Numbered from the stretch's first letter, positions 27,460 to 35,867 are shown. The stretch is 64,000 bases of DNA from Catenuloplanes niger (GCF_031458255.1 NZ_JAVDYC010000001.1:3357001-3421000), one strand, 5' to 3'. Program-made: numbers and translations. The notes: generated by a model not told the origin, from the sequence alone.

Positions 27460-27612
27460 CTGCTCGTCGCCGCGCCGGAGGCACGCTCGTCGCCACCCCA
27501 GGGACACGATCGTCGCGACCCCGGGACCCAACCGTCGCCGCCTCGGGTTCGCTCGTCACGGCCCCGGGACACGCTCGTCACGGCCCCGGGGTTCGCTCGT
27601 CGCGGCCTCCGG
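27460..27612. repeat. ~26-bp degenerate minisatellite
   Basis: About six diverged copies of a GCTCGTCGCGNCCCCGGGAC-like unit lie immediately before the cbs stop codon on the opposite side. Substitutions separate all copies. Confidence 0.7.
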
Positions 27613-27616
27613 GCCG

Positions 27617-28993
27617 CTACGGGTTCATCGGCGCCAGGTGCGCGAGGAGGTCCTGGCGGGTGAGCACGCCGGCGGGCTTGCCGTCGATCAGGACCATCGC
27701 GGCGTCGGACTGCTCGAGCAGCTTGACAGCCTCGCTCACCGGCTGGCCACCGCCGATCATGGGGAGCGGGTCGGCCATGTGGCGCTCGATGGTGTCGTGC
27801 AGGTGGGCCTGGCCGGAGAAGAGCGCGTCGAGCAGCTCGCGCTCCGCGACCGAACCGGCCACCTCGCCGGTGACGACCGGCGGTTCGGCCTTGAGCACGG
27901 GGAGCTGGCTGACGCCGTACTCGCGCATGTAGTCGATGGCGTCCCGGACGGTCTCGGTCGGGTGCAGGTGAACCATGGGCGGGATCTGGCCACCCTTGGT
28001 CTCCAGCGCCTCGGCGACCGTCGACTCGGTGCCGGAGGTCTCCAGGAAGCCGTACCGGGCCATCCAGTCGTCATTGAAGATCTTGGAGAGGTATCCGCGG
28101 CCGCCGTCCGGCAGCAGCACCACGATCACGTCGTCCGGCTGGGCACGGCGGGCGACCTCGAGCGCGGCCACCACGGCCATCCCGCAGGAGCCGCCGACCA
28201 GCAGGCCCTCCTCGCGGGCCAGGCGGCGGGTCATCGCGAACGACGCCTTGTCGGAGACCTCGACGATCTCGTCGGCGACCGTACGGTCGTAGCAGTCCGG
28301 CCAGAAGTCCTCGCCGACGCCCTCGACCAGGTACGGCCGGCCGGTGCCGCCGGAGTAGACCGAGCCCTCCGGGTCTGCGCCGATTATCCGGACCCGTCCC
28401 GCGGACGCGTCCTTCAGGTAGCGGCCGGTGCCGGAGATCGTGCCGCCGGTGCCGACGCCGGTCACGAAGTGCGTGATCCGCCCGTCGGTCTGCTCCCACA
28501 GCTCCGGACCGGTGGTCTCGTAGTGCGAGCGCGGGTTGGCCTTGTTGGAGTACTGGTCCGGCTTCCACGCGCCGGGGATCTCCGCGGCCAGCCGGTTCGA
28601 GACGTTGTAGTAGGAACGCGGGTCCTCGGGCGCGACCGCGGTCGGGCAGACGACCACCTCGGCACCGTACGCCCGGAGCACGTTGCGTTTGTCCTCGGAG
28701 ACCTTGTCCGGGCAGACGAAGACGCACCGGTAGCCGCGCTGCTGCGCCACCAGGGCCAGGCCCACTCCGGTGTTGCCGCTGGTCGGTTCCACGATGGTGC
28801 CGCCGGGCTTCAGCAGACCGGCGGCCTCCGCATCGTCGACCATCCGCAGGGCGATCCGGTCCTTCACCGAGCCGCCGGGGTTCATGTATTCCACCTTGGC
28901 GAGCACGGTGGCCTCGATGCCCTCGGTGACCCGGTTCAGGCGGACCAGGGGCGTGTTGCCGATCAGGTCGACGACGGTGTCGTAGTAGCGCAC
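27617..28993 (-). CDS. cbs: Cystathionine beta-synthase
   Basis: 458 residues. PLP fold II catalytic domain with K44 in GGSVKDR and the PTSGNTGVGLA loop, then GVGTGGTISGTGRYLK; the C-terminal 130 residues form a pair of CBS motifs. It condenses serine (or its ester) with homocysteine, the reverse-transsulfuration partner of metB-like steps. No heme-binding N-terminus. The GTG at 28993 is preferred to one at 28999 because TAGTCT ends exactly 6 bases before it, a leaderless signature. Confidence 0.9.
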   Translation of the reverse strand: MRYYDTVVDLIGNTPLVRLNRVTEGIEATVLAKVEYMNPGGSVKDRIALRMVDDAEAAGLLKPGGTIVEPTSGNTGVGLALVAQQRGYRCVFVCPDKVSEDKRNVLRAYGAEVVVCPTAVAPEDPRSYYNVSNRLAAEIPGAWKPDQYSNKANPRSHYETTGPELWEQTDGRITHFVTGVGTGGTISGTGRYLKDASAGRVRIIGADPEGSVYSGGTGRPYLVEGVGEDFWPDCYDRTVADEIVEVSDKASFAMTRRLAREEGLLVGGSCGMAVVAALEVARRAQPDDVIVVLLPDGGRGYLSKIFNDDWMARYGFLETSGTESTVAEALETKGGQIPPMVHLHPTETVRDAIDYMREYGVSQLPVLKAEPPVVTGEVAGSVAERELLDALFSGQAHLHDTIERHMADPLPMIGGGQPVSEAVKLLEQSDAAMVLIDGKPAGVLTRQDLLAHLAPMNP

Positions 28994-28999
28994 GCCCAC

Positions 29000-29005
29000 A
29001 GACTA
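29000..29005 (-). promoter_or_regulatory. -10 box for leaderless cbs
   Basis: TAGTCT (minus strand) is followed by 6 bases and the GTG start of cbs, with no Shine-Dalgarno. The same hexamer and spacing occur before the HIT gene. Confidence 0.55.
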
Positions 29006-29024
29006 CGTCCCGCAGTTCGGGAAG

Positions 29025-29378
29025 TTAGTGCGCCTTCCCGATCAGGATGCGATCCCGGTCCTTCTCCCACTCGATGAACCGCTGCGTCTCGGAGAGCACC
29101 GAGCCGGCCAGCCACGTGATGATCACGGCGTCGTCCGCGAGACCGACCAGGAGCAGCATGGCCTCCGGCACCAGGTCGATCGGGCTGACGAGGTACGCCA
29201 GCGCGCCCGCCATCAGCAGCAGCGACTTGCCGCCGTCGTACTCGCCCTTGACGATCGACCTGATCATTCGCGGAAGCGCCGCGATCCGCTGCCCGATCGA
29301 CGGGCCGCCCTTCCGGCTCGCCGTCAGCGCCTGCCACAGAGCCTTGAACGCCGCCACACGCCGCAGATTGTTCGCCAT
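29025..29378 (-). CDS. DUF1232 (YkvA-like) membrane protein
   Basis: 117 residues. The DUF1232 core is LLMAGALAYLVSPIDLVPEAMLLLVGLADDAVIITWLAG, shown here only as its ends (LLMAGALAYL and DDAVIITWL) with the family's YLVSPIDLVP between, giving one or two membrane segments. Function unknown in general. GAGGAG and a closer GGAGAG precede the ATG. Lies just upstream of cbs on the same strand, separated by 31 bases. Confidence 0.85.
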   Translation of the reverse strand: MANNLRRVAAFKALWQALTASRKGGPSIGQRIAALPRMIRSIVKGEYDGGKSLLLMAGALAYLVSPIDLVPEAMLLLVGLADDAVIITWLAGSVLSETQRFIEWEKDRDRILIGKAH

Positions 29379-29590
29379 CTCTCCCCAGCTCCTCGTCCCG
29401 CTCCCAATGGTGACCGTTCACGGCAACCCGTATGTACCCACCCCGGTGATCCACACCACCTGTCCTGGTCACCTCGTTGAACTCCGCGCTAACTCACCGG
29501 AAAGCACCCCGGCCGCACCGGGAGACGGTCGCCGGGAAGCGTTAATCTCGAAATCCGTCGCTCGCGGGGAAGAGGAAGGCGGGGGCGCTG

Positions 29591-30667
29591 ATGAACGCGC
29601 GGACAGCACAACGCATCACCAGGACCGCGGTGTTCACGGCCGGCGCACTGACCGGCGTGACGCTGGTGTCCGCGGGCCTGCTGGCCTCACAGGCCGAGGC
29701 GGCTCGCCGGACCATTCCGCTGGCCGAGGGGCCGCCGCCACGCGCGGACGGCGTGTTCGGCGCGAAGTTCGGCGGGCACCCGCTGGTCCTGGCCGTGCTC
29801 GGGGATTCCACCGCGGCCGGTTACGGCGTGCTGCGCACCCGGGAGACGCCGGGTGCGCTGCTGGCCACCGGTCTCTCCCGCCGCCTGCGCCGCCCGGTCC
29901 GGCTGCACCGGTTCGCGGTGGTCGGCGCGATCACCGACGGCCTGCGCCACCAGCTGCAGGACGCGCTGGAGGTCCGGCCCGACCTGGCCGTGATCCTGAT
30001 CGGCGCGAACGACGTGACCAAGCGCACGCCGGTCACGGTCGCGGCGCGGCAGCTCGCCGACGCGGTGCGCGGGCTGCGCGGCGTCGGCGCCGAGGTGGTC
30101 GTGGGCACCTGCCCGGACCTGGGCACGATCCGGCCGATCAAGCCGCCGCTGCGGTGGCTCGCCCGGCGGTGGAGCCGGCAGCTGGCCGAGGCGCAGACGA
30201 TCGCGGTGGTCGAGGCCGGCGGACGCACGGTGTCGCTCGGCGACCTGCTCGGGCCGCGCTTCTTCGCGGAGCCGACCCGGATGTTCGCCTGGGACCACTT
30301 CCACCCCTCCGCCGACGGGTACGCGGTGGCTGCCGCCGCGATGCTGCCGACCGCGGTGGCCGCGCTCGGCGTGCCGTCCGGCCAGGCCTCGACGCTGAGC
30401 CTGGACCAGGGCGTGCGCTCGCTCTCCGACGCCGCGCAGGAGGCGGTCAAGCACGCGGGTACGGAGGTGTCGGCCGAGCGGGTGGCCGGGCGCGAACGCG
30501 GGCCGCTGGGCCGCTGGGTAAGGCTGCGGCGCCTGGCCGTGATGCCGCGTCAGCAGACTCCCGATCGGGACACGGCGGCCGTACCCTTGGGTAAGGCTTT
30601 GTCGGGAAAAGGGGATATGACCCCACCGGAGTCGACGGACGGCCGCGGCCCCGACGGCATGATGTGA
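29591..30667 (+). CDS. SGNH/GDSL hydrolase, exported, first of a tandem pair
   Basis: 358 residues. An N-terminal hydrophobic stretch (TRTAVFTAGALTGVTLVSAG) is a signal or anchor. Catalytic blocks of the SGNH fold: Ser in LGDSTAAG, Asn in LIGANDVT, and the Asp-x-x-His pair in WDHFHPSADGY. Such enzymes are esterases or deacetylases; the substrate is unknown. The C-terminal 90 residues are unlike the paralogue and partly basic. Only a weak GGGGGCG precedes the ATG. A related gene lies at the equivalent place beside fadA/cbs in mycobacteria. Confidence 0.88.
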   Translation: MNARTAQRITRTAVFTAGALTGVTLVSAGLLASQAEAARRTIPLAEGPPPRADGVFGAKFGGHPLVLAVLGDSTAAGYGVLRTRETPGALLATGLSRRLRRPVRLHRFAVVGAITDGLRHQLQDALEVRPDLAVILIGANDVTKRTPVTVAARQLADAVRGLRGVGAEVVVGTCPDLGTIRPIKPPLRWLARRWSRQLAEAQTIAVVEAGGRTVSLGDLLGPRFFAEPTRMFAWDHFHPSADGYAVAAAAMLPTAVAALGVPSGQASTLSLDQGVRSLSDAAQEAVKHAGTEVSAERVAGRERGPLGRWVRLRRLAVMPRQQTPDRDTAAVPLGKALSGKGDMTPPESTDGRGPDGMM

Positions 30668-30695
30668 TGTCAACCATGCACGGAGGAGGACGGTG

Positions 30696-31502
30696 ATGGG
30701 CATGACTCCGGAGGCTCGCCAGATCGGCCGGACCGCGGCCATGACGCTGCTCGCCGGCACGGTGAGCGGCGCCGCACTGCTCGCCGGCGAGATCGTCGCC
30801 GCGCGCAGCCGCCGCTACGCCAAACCGTCCATGGGCCTCGGCCTGCGCACCTCGATGGGCCCGGCCGGCGCCCCGTCGCTGCGCCTGGTGCTGCTCGGTG
30901 ACTCCAGCGCGCTCGGCGTCGGCGTCGAGTTCCTCGCCGACACGGTCGGCGGTCACCTCGCCCGGCTGCTCTCCGAGGGCGCGGCCGGGCACGGCGAGCG
31001 CCACGTGCACCTGTCCAGCGTCGGCGTGGCCGGCTCCCGCTCGACCGACCTGGCCACCCAGGTGGCCCGCGCGCTGCTCGGCGAGCGCCCGGACGTGGCC
31101 GTGATCCTGATCGGCGCGAACGACGCCACCTCGCTGCGCCGCCCGGCCGAGGCAGCCGCCCACCTGAGCGCGGCCGTGCGCCGGCTGCGCGGCGCGGGCG
31201 TCGAGGTCGTCGTCGGCACCTGCCCCGACCTGGGCGCGGCCCGCGCGCTGGCGCAGCCGCTGCGGCAGATCGTCGGCCTGCTCGGCCGTCAGATGGCACA
31301 CGCGCAGGCCAAGGCCGTGCGGGACGCCGGTGGCACGGTCGTCAACCTGGCCGTCGAGACCGGCGCGGTGTTCCGGGCCGACTCCGGCACGCTCTGCTAC
31401 GACGGGTACCACCCGTCCGGCGACGGTTATCGGGTGTGGGCCCACGCGCTGCTGCCCGCGGTCTCGCACGCCGCGTCCATGCCGAACCCGCGCACCCAGT
31501 GA
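30696..31502 (+). CDS. SGNH/GDSL hydrolase, second of a tandem pair
   Basis: 268 residues. Same block layout as its neighbour: N-terminal hydrophobic segment (AAMTLLAGTVSGAALLAG), LGDSSALG, LIGANDAT and YDGYHPSGDGY, where the Asp-x-x-His pair lies. GGAGGAGG gives the ATG at 30696 a spacing of 6 bases, better than the GTG at 30693. The 28-base gap to the first gene indicates one operon and a past duplication. Confidence 0.88.
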   Translation: MGMTPEARQIGRTAAMTLLAGTVSGAALLAGEIVAARSRRYAKPSMGLGLRTSMGPAGAPSLRLVLLGDSSALGVGVEFLADTVGGHLARLLSEGAAGHGERHVHLSSVGVAGSRSTDLATQVARALLGERPDVAVILIGANDATSLRRPAEAAAHLSAAVRRLRGAGVEVVVGTCPDLGAARALAQPLRQIVGLLGRQMAHAQAKAVRDAGGTVVNLAVETGAVFRADSGTLCYDGYHPSGDGYRVWAHALLPAVSHAASMPNPRTQ

Positions 31503-31543
31503 GAGCGTGCCCGGCGCGCCCTTGACGAACGCGTAACCGCAGC

Positions 31544-31570
31544 TCAGCGCGCCAATTTCCGGCGCGCTGA
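31544..31570 (+). terminator. Terminator after the SGNH pair
   Basis: TCAGCGCGCC-aatttcc-GGCGCGCTGA, a 10-bp perfect stem, 42 bases after the stop codon and upstream of the thiolase promoter. Confidence 0.75.
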
Positions 31571-31603
31571 ACAATTCTCATCGACATGATGTTACCGGTG
31601 GGT

Positions 31604-31609
31604 TAACGT
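31604..31609 (+). promoter_or_regulatory. -10 box for leaderless thiolase gene
   Basis: TAACGT is followed by 6 bases and the ATG at 31616, with no Shine-Dalgarno. Confidence 0.5.
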
Positions 31610-31615
31610 TCGTTC

Positions 31616-32863
31616 ATGCCGGAAGCTGTCATCGTCGCCACCGCCCGCTCCCCCATCGGACGGGCCGTCAAGGGCTCGCTGCGCGAAATGCGCCCCGATG
31701 ATCTGGCCGCCACCATCATCCAGGCGGCGCTCGACAAGGTTCCCCAGCTCGACCCGGCCACGGTCGAGGACCTCTACCTCGGGTGCGGCCTGCCCGGCGG
31801 CGAGCAGGGCTTCAACATGGCCCGCGTCGTCGCCACGCTGCTCGGGCAGGACGGCCTGCCCGGCGCCACCCTCACCCGCTACTGCGCGTCCTCGCTGCAG
31901 ACCACCCGGATGGCCCTGCACGCGATCCGGGCCGGCGAGGGCGACGTCTTCATCTCGGCCGGCGTCGAGATGGTCTCCCGCTACGCCCGCGGCAACTCCG
32001 ACGGCCTGCCGCCCGAGGCGCAGGCGCTGGTCGGCGGCGGCTGGGAGAACCCGCGATTCGCCGACGCCCGCGCCCGCAGCGCCGCCCGCACCCAGGCCGG
32101 CACGCCCGTCTGGCAGGACCCGCGCGCCGAGGGTGCGCTCCCGGACATCTACCTCACCATGGGACAGACGGCGGAAAACCTGGCCCAGGTGTACGACGTC
32201 TCCCGCGCGGAGATGGACGAGTTCGGCGTCCGCAGCCAGAACCTCGCCGAGAAGGCCATCGCGAACGGCTTCTGGGCCCGCGAGATCACCCCGGTCACCA
32301 CGCCGGACGGCACCGTGGTCACGGCCGACGACGGCCCGCGCGCCGGCGTCACCATGGAGGCCGTCGCCGGCCTCAAGCCCGTCTTCCGCCCCGACGGCCG
32401 GATCACCGCCGGCAACTGCTGCCCCCTCAACGACGGCGCGGCCGCGGTCATCGTGATGAGCGACGTCCGGGCCCGCGAGCTGGGCATCACCCCGCTGGCC
32501 CGCATCGTCTCCACCGGCGTCACCGCCCTGTCACCGGAGATCATGGGGCTGGGACCGGTCGAGGCGTCCCGGCAGGCGCTCGCCCGGGCCGGCATGACAA
32601 TCGACGACGTCGACCTCGTCGAGATCAACGAGGCGTTCGCGGCGCAGGTCATCCCGTCGTACCAGCAGCTCGGCATCCCGATCGACAAGCTGAACGTGAA
32701 CGGCGGGGCGATCGCGGTCGGCCACCCCTTCGGCATGTCCGGGGCCCGCATCACCGGAACGCTGCTGAACTCGCTCTCCTGGCACGACAAGTCCGTGGGC
32801 CTGGAGACCATGTGCGTCGGCGGCGGCCAGGGCATGGCCATGATCCTCGAACGCCTCAACTGA
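31616..32863 (+). CDS. Acetyl-CoA C-acyltransferase (thiolase)
   Basis: 415 residues. The acyl-accepting cysteine is C90 in RYCASSLQT, the general base histidine lies in NVNGGAIAVGHPFGMSGAR, and the second cysteine is in CVGGGQGMA, as in all active thiolases. It carries out thiolytic cleavage in beta-oxidation or the reverse condensation. Its place next to SGNH and cbs genes matches the fadA3 neighbourhood of M. tuberculosis, which favours beta-oxidation. Confidence 0.92.
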   Translation: MPEAVIVATARSPIGRAVKGSLREMRPDDLAATIIQAALDKVPQLDPATVEDLYLGCGLPGGEQGFNMARVVATLLGQDGLPGATLTRYCASSLQTTRMALHAIRAGEGDVFISAGVEMVSRYARGNSDGLPPEAQALVGGGWENPRFADARARSAARTQAGTPVWQDPRAEGALPDIYLTMGQTAENLAQVYDVSRAEMDEFGVRSQNLAEKAIANGFWAREITPVTTPDGTVVTADDGPRAGVTMEAVAGLKPVFRPDGRITAGNCCPLNDGAAAVIVMSDVRARELGITPLARIVSTGVTALSPEIMGLGPVEASRQALARAGMTIDDVDLVEINEAFAAQVIPSYQQLGIPIDKLNVNGGAIAVGHPFGMSGARITGTLLNSLSWHDKSVGLETMCVGGGQGMAMILERLN

Positions 32864-32877
32864 TCCCAGCCACCTCC

Positions 32878-32960
32878 GGCGGCCGTCGACTCCCGCGGCC
32901 GCCGGCTCCCGGCGGCCGTCGGCTCCCGGCGGCCGTCGGCTCCCGGCGGCCGTCGGCTCT
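32878..32960. repeat. GGCGGCCGTCGGCTCCC tandem units
   Basis: A 17-base unit GGCGGCCGTCGGCTCCC (first copies diverged) repeats four to five times directly after the thiolase stop codon. Confidence 0.85.
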
Positions 32961-33212
32961 CGCTGCCCTTCCGGCGTCCGTCCGCTCCGGCGACGGCCAG
33001 CTCCGGGCTCCGGGTCGTCAGCTCGCGGCATCCTCAGGTCCCGGCTCCGAAGCGCAGGATCTCGCCAACAGGTCGGCCCCAGACTCGCCGGGCAGGCCCG
33101 TCGTCGTGCCTGTGTCATGGGGGCACGTAGCCGCGTGGGTGGCGGCCTGGAAGGTCGCGACGCACGTGGCGTCACGCCGGGCGAGGCACACGTCACGCCG
33201 GGCGACGTCACG

Positions 33213-33366
33213 CCGACGCGCCGGCGAGTCGGTGCGTCGGCGAGTCGGTGCGTCGGCGAGTCGGTGAGACGGCGCGTCGGCGAGACGGCGAGACGGCGCG
33301 TCGGCGAGACGGCGAGACGGTGCGTCGGCGAGACGGCGAGACGGTGCGTCGGCGAGACGGCGCGTA
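33213..33366. repeat. 8/24-bp minisatellite
   Basis: The 8-mers GCGTCGGC, GAGACGGC and GAGACGGT alternate for about 150 bases, giving a 24-base higher-order unit repeated about three times at the right end and more diverged copies (GAGTCGGT) at the left. The gradient suggests growth from the right. Confidence 0.88.
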
Positions 33367-33409
33367 ACGGGTCCGCGTTCCGGTCTCGGCGTTTCCCGCG
33401 GGCGACGTG

Positions 33410-33730
33410 TCAGAACATATGACGCAATGAGGTGAGACGGTCCGCGGCCTCGGCGAGGACGGCTTCCGACGGATTCGCGGACCGCAGGTCGGCGATGACG
33501 ACCCGAAGTTGGTCGACCAGCACCGGATCGTTGGGAAGCCGCGGGACCGCGCGGCGAGGTTCACCTTCCGCGTCAGCGGCGGCGTCGGCGATCCACATGA
33601 CGAGAGCGTGCAGTGCGTCGCCACGGGTGCCGTGCGTGCCGTCGAGGATCGCGGCCCAGCGTGGCGCTTCCCAGTGGCCGACCTGCCGAATGAAACGCTC
33701 CAGGGCTTGGTCGAGGGTCGCGGTGCTCAC
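33410..33730 (-). CDS. Hypothetical protein, 106 residues
   Basis: Not recognised. The predicted protein is helical and acidic in its middle (WIADAAADAEGEPRR), with no signal peptide, cysteine motif or membrane segment. Support for it being real: codon use with high third-position GC, and TAGCCT exactly 7 bases before the GTG start, the leaderless signature. It stands alone between two repeat-rich gaps. Confidence 0.55.
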   Translation of the reverse strand: MSTATLDQALERFIRQVGHWEAPRWAAILDGTHGTRGDALHALVMWIADAAADAEGEPRRAVPRLPNDPVLVDQLRVVIADLRSANPSEAVLAEAADRLTSLRHMF

Positions 33731-34013
33731 AGCGCCGAGGCTACCGGGAGGCAGAGCCGCCCCGGACGGCCGCCCGCAGGCGCGCGGGCAGGGCACGAGC
33801 CAGCCCTCGAATCCGGTGGATCAGGACCGCCACACCGGCAACCGGGCCGCCAGGCGCCGAAAGGCGGGGCCCAGAAACCGCCCGGGCGGCAACAAAGCGC
33901 AGCCCAGATCCGCCGGCCGCCGGCAGGCGTCCCAGGAACCGCCGAGCGCCGTGGGCGCAGTCCGGAACCGCCCGCCCCGTGAGCGCAGTGCGGAAACACC
34001 CGAGCCCGTAAGC

Positions 34014-34082
34014 ACAGCCCGGAACCGCACAAGCCCCGTAAGCCCGGCTCGGAACCGCACAAGCCCCGTAAGCCCGGCTCGA
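34014..34082. repeat. ~30-bp tandem repeat
   Basis: A unit containing GGAACCGCACAAGCCCCGTA followed by AGCCCGGCTC occurs twice almost perfectly with a diverged copy upstream. Confidence 0.85.
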
Positions 34083-34454
34083 ACCGCTCGGTGCCAGCAA
34101 CGGAACTCGAGATTCCAGCGCGAACAGGGTGGTTCGAATCGCCTGGGCATCAGCTAGGCGGCGCGAAAACGCCCGGGTGCCAGCAGCACAGCTTGGAACT
34201 GCCCGGGCGCCAGCAAAGCGCGGCCCGGAACCACCCCCGGCGGCCGGCACCACCGCTCCATCAGCAGCAGGCTGACAGCAGCGGCTGACAGGGAGATGGG
34301 TGAGCGAACCCTGCCAGCCGGAATCAGCGAACTCAGAGCCCTGGAACGCAAACCCAGCCGTCGCCGGAAACACGAAGCTCTCAGCCGGAACAGCGAAATC
34401 CAGCCGGCCACAGCCGCAGATGAACCCGCCCGGCCACAGCCGTAGGCGACATCC

Positions 34455-34640
34455 GCATGGCCACAGCCGGAGACGACGCCGCCCGCTCACCGACGCAGGC
34501 GACACCGCACGGACACAGCCGGAGACGACGCCACCCGCTCGCTCGCTGCCGCAGGCGACACCCCCACGGCCACAACCGGAGACGACGCCACCCGCTCGCC
34601 GCCGCAAGCGACACCGGCACGGTCACAGCCGCGGGCGATG
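34455..34640. repeat. ~53-bp tandem repeat, three to four copies
   Basis: Copies start with CACAGCCGGAGACGACGCC, continue through CCCGCTCGC and end GCAGGCGACACCGCACGG. Three are clear and a fourth is degenerate. Confidence 0.8.
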
Positions 34641-34822
34641 CCCGCACGGCCACAGGCGCGGGTGACGTTCACACGGAGGCAGGCGCGGGCGGCGCCCGTG
34701 TGATCGCCGCCGCGGGTGGCGCTGCCCGGCCGTGGCTGGGGAACGGCGAAGCCCGCCCGGGCCGGAAAGGCTCGGGCGGGCTTCGGCGAAACGGAGTGGG
34801 TGCGCGGCTGGGGCCGCGCGGG

Positions 34823-35647
34823 TCAGTCGTCTTGGAGGAAGCTCAGCAGGCGGAGGATCTCCAGGTAGAGCCAGACCAGGCCGACCAGGATGCCGAACGC
34901 GGCGGTCCACGCGTACTTCTGCGGAAGGCCCATGCGCGCGCCCTCCTCGATCTCGGCAAAGTTGAGCACGAAGCTCAGCGAGGCGACCACGATGCAGACC
35001 AGGCTGAAGCCGATGGCCAGCGGGCTGCCGTCGCGCAGGCCGGTGTTGACGCCGAACAGGGCGAACACCAGGTTGATCATCATGACCGCGAACAGGCCGA
35101 CCATGATCGAGATCATGATGCGGGCGAACTTCGGGGTCGCGCGGATCACGCGGGCGCGGTAGAGGATCGCCATCAGGAAGAACACGCCGAACGTAGCCGT
35201 GGTGGCCTGCAGGACGATGCCGTCGTAGAGGCTCTCGTAGACCCGGCTGACCAGGCCGAGGAACACGCCCTCGGCGACGGCGTAGACGCCGATCAGGATC
35301 GGGTTCGCCATCCGCATGAAGGAGAGAACCAGGCCGAGCACCAGGCCGATGACCGCGGCACCGATGAGCGCGGGGAGCGCGACGGGTGCCGGGATCAGGA
35401 CCCACGCGGCCGCGGCGGAGAGCGCGGTGATCGCAAGCAGCGCGACCGTACGGACGACGACGTCATCGATGGTCATCGGGCGGACGGCCGGCGGAGCCGC
35501 CGGGTACGCCTGGGACGGGTAGGGCTGGTCGTAACCCGCCGGACCGTAACCGGGCGCGCCACCGGGACCGTAGGCGCCGTACGCGCCGGCCCGCTCGCGC
35601 TCGGCAGCCCGGCCGAGCTGGCTCAGCACCGGGTTGCTTGTCTTCAC
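34823..35647 (-). CDS. Bax inhibitor-1 / YccA-family membrane protein
   Basis: 274 residues. A Gly/Tyr/Pro-rich N-terminal tail (20-55) precedes seven hydrophobic segments (for example TVALLAITALSAAAAWVLI, and LVWLYLEILRLLSFL at the end), the layout of BI-1/YccA (UPF0005) proteins. In E. coli YccA modulates FtsH; the role in Actinobacteria is unknown. AGGAGG lies 8 bases before the GTG start. It reads away from the tRNA gene, 140 bases downstream of it on the same strand. Confidence 0.9.
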   Translation of the reverse strand: MKTSNPVLSQLGRAAERERAGAYGAYGPGGAPGYGPAGYDQPYPSQAYPAAPPAVRPMTIDDVVVRTVALLAITALSAAAAWVLIPAPVALPALIGAAVIGLVLGLVLSFMRMANPILIGVYAVAEGVFLGLVSRVYESLYDGIVLQATTATFGVFFLMAILYRARVIRATPKFARIMISIMVGLFAVMMINLVFALFGVNTGLRDGSPLAIGFSLVCIVVASLSFVLNFAEIEEGARMGLPQKYAWTAAFGILVGLVWLYLEILRLLSFLQDD

Positions 35648-35786
35648 GTCTATGGCCTCCTGCCAGTAATGACACTCCTGCCAAGAGTAAGGGGTGGTCA
35701 CCAGAGTGGGCGACCCGCCGGCCTGTGAACTTCCTGAACAGAAAGTCCTACACCTTGTCGGAGGGGACGAGTGGGTAGTAAAGGGG

Positions 35787-35867
35787 TGCCCGGGGCGGGG
35801 GTCGAACCCGCATGCCTCTCGGCAGCCGCTTTTAAGGCGGCCGTGTATGCCATTCCACCACCCGGGC
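35787..35867 (-). tRNA. tRNA-Leu (anticodon UAA), bldA type
   Basis: 81 bases without an encoded CCA. Acceptor GCCCGGG pairs with CCCGGGC, discriminator A. Anticodon arm GCCGC-CTTAAAA-GCGGC gives anticodon TAA. The long variable arm (TGCCGAGAGGCAT) marks class II Leu, and GCGGG-TTCGACC-CCCGC is the T arm. It reads the rare UUA codon. In Streptomyces the equivalent gene, bldA, controls development and secondary metabolism. Confidence 0.93.

Larger units (their letters stand above)
27008..27616. other. Gene-poor gap holding two minisatellites
   Basis: No supported coding frame. The 27048-27200 and 27460-27612 arrays account for half of it. The middle (27200-27350) is relatively AT-rich and may hold promoters, but none is clear. 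Confidence 0.6.
32864..33409. other. Gene-poor gap holding two tandem arrays
   Basis: No supported coding frame. 32878-32960 and 33213-33366 are repeats; the remainder shows no motif. A long frame with repeated VGETARRC exists on the plus strand but is a by-product of the 24-base array. Confidence 0.6.
33731..34822. other. 1.1-kb gene-free gap with tandem repeats
   Basis: No frame with believable codon use on either strand; long frames here are Pro/Arg/Thr-rich by-products of repeats. 34014-34082 and 34455-34640 hold tandem arrays; the rest looks like more diverged versions of the same kind of DNA (recurring CCGGAACCGCC and AGCCGGAGACGACG). Confidence 0.6.

Noticed and set aside
33117-33624. 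Frames reading VGETARRC (plus) or SRRRTVSP (minus) repeats
   Set aside because: Reflect the 24-bp DNA repeat. The minus frame overlaps the better-supported 106-aa gene out of frame.
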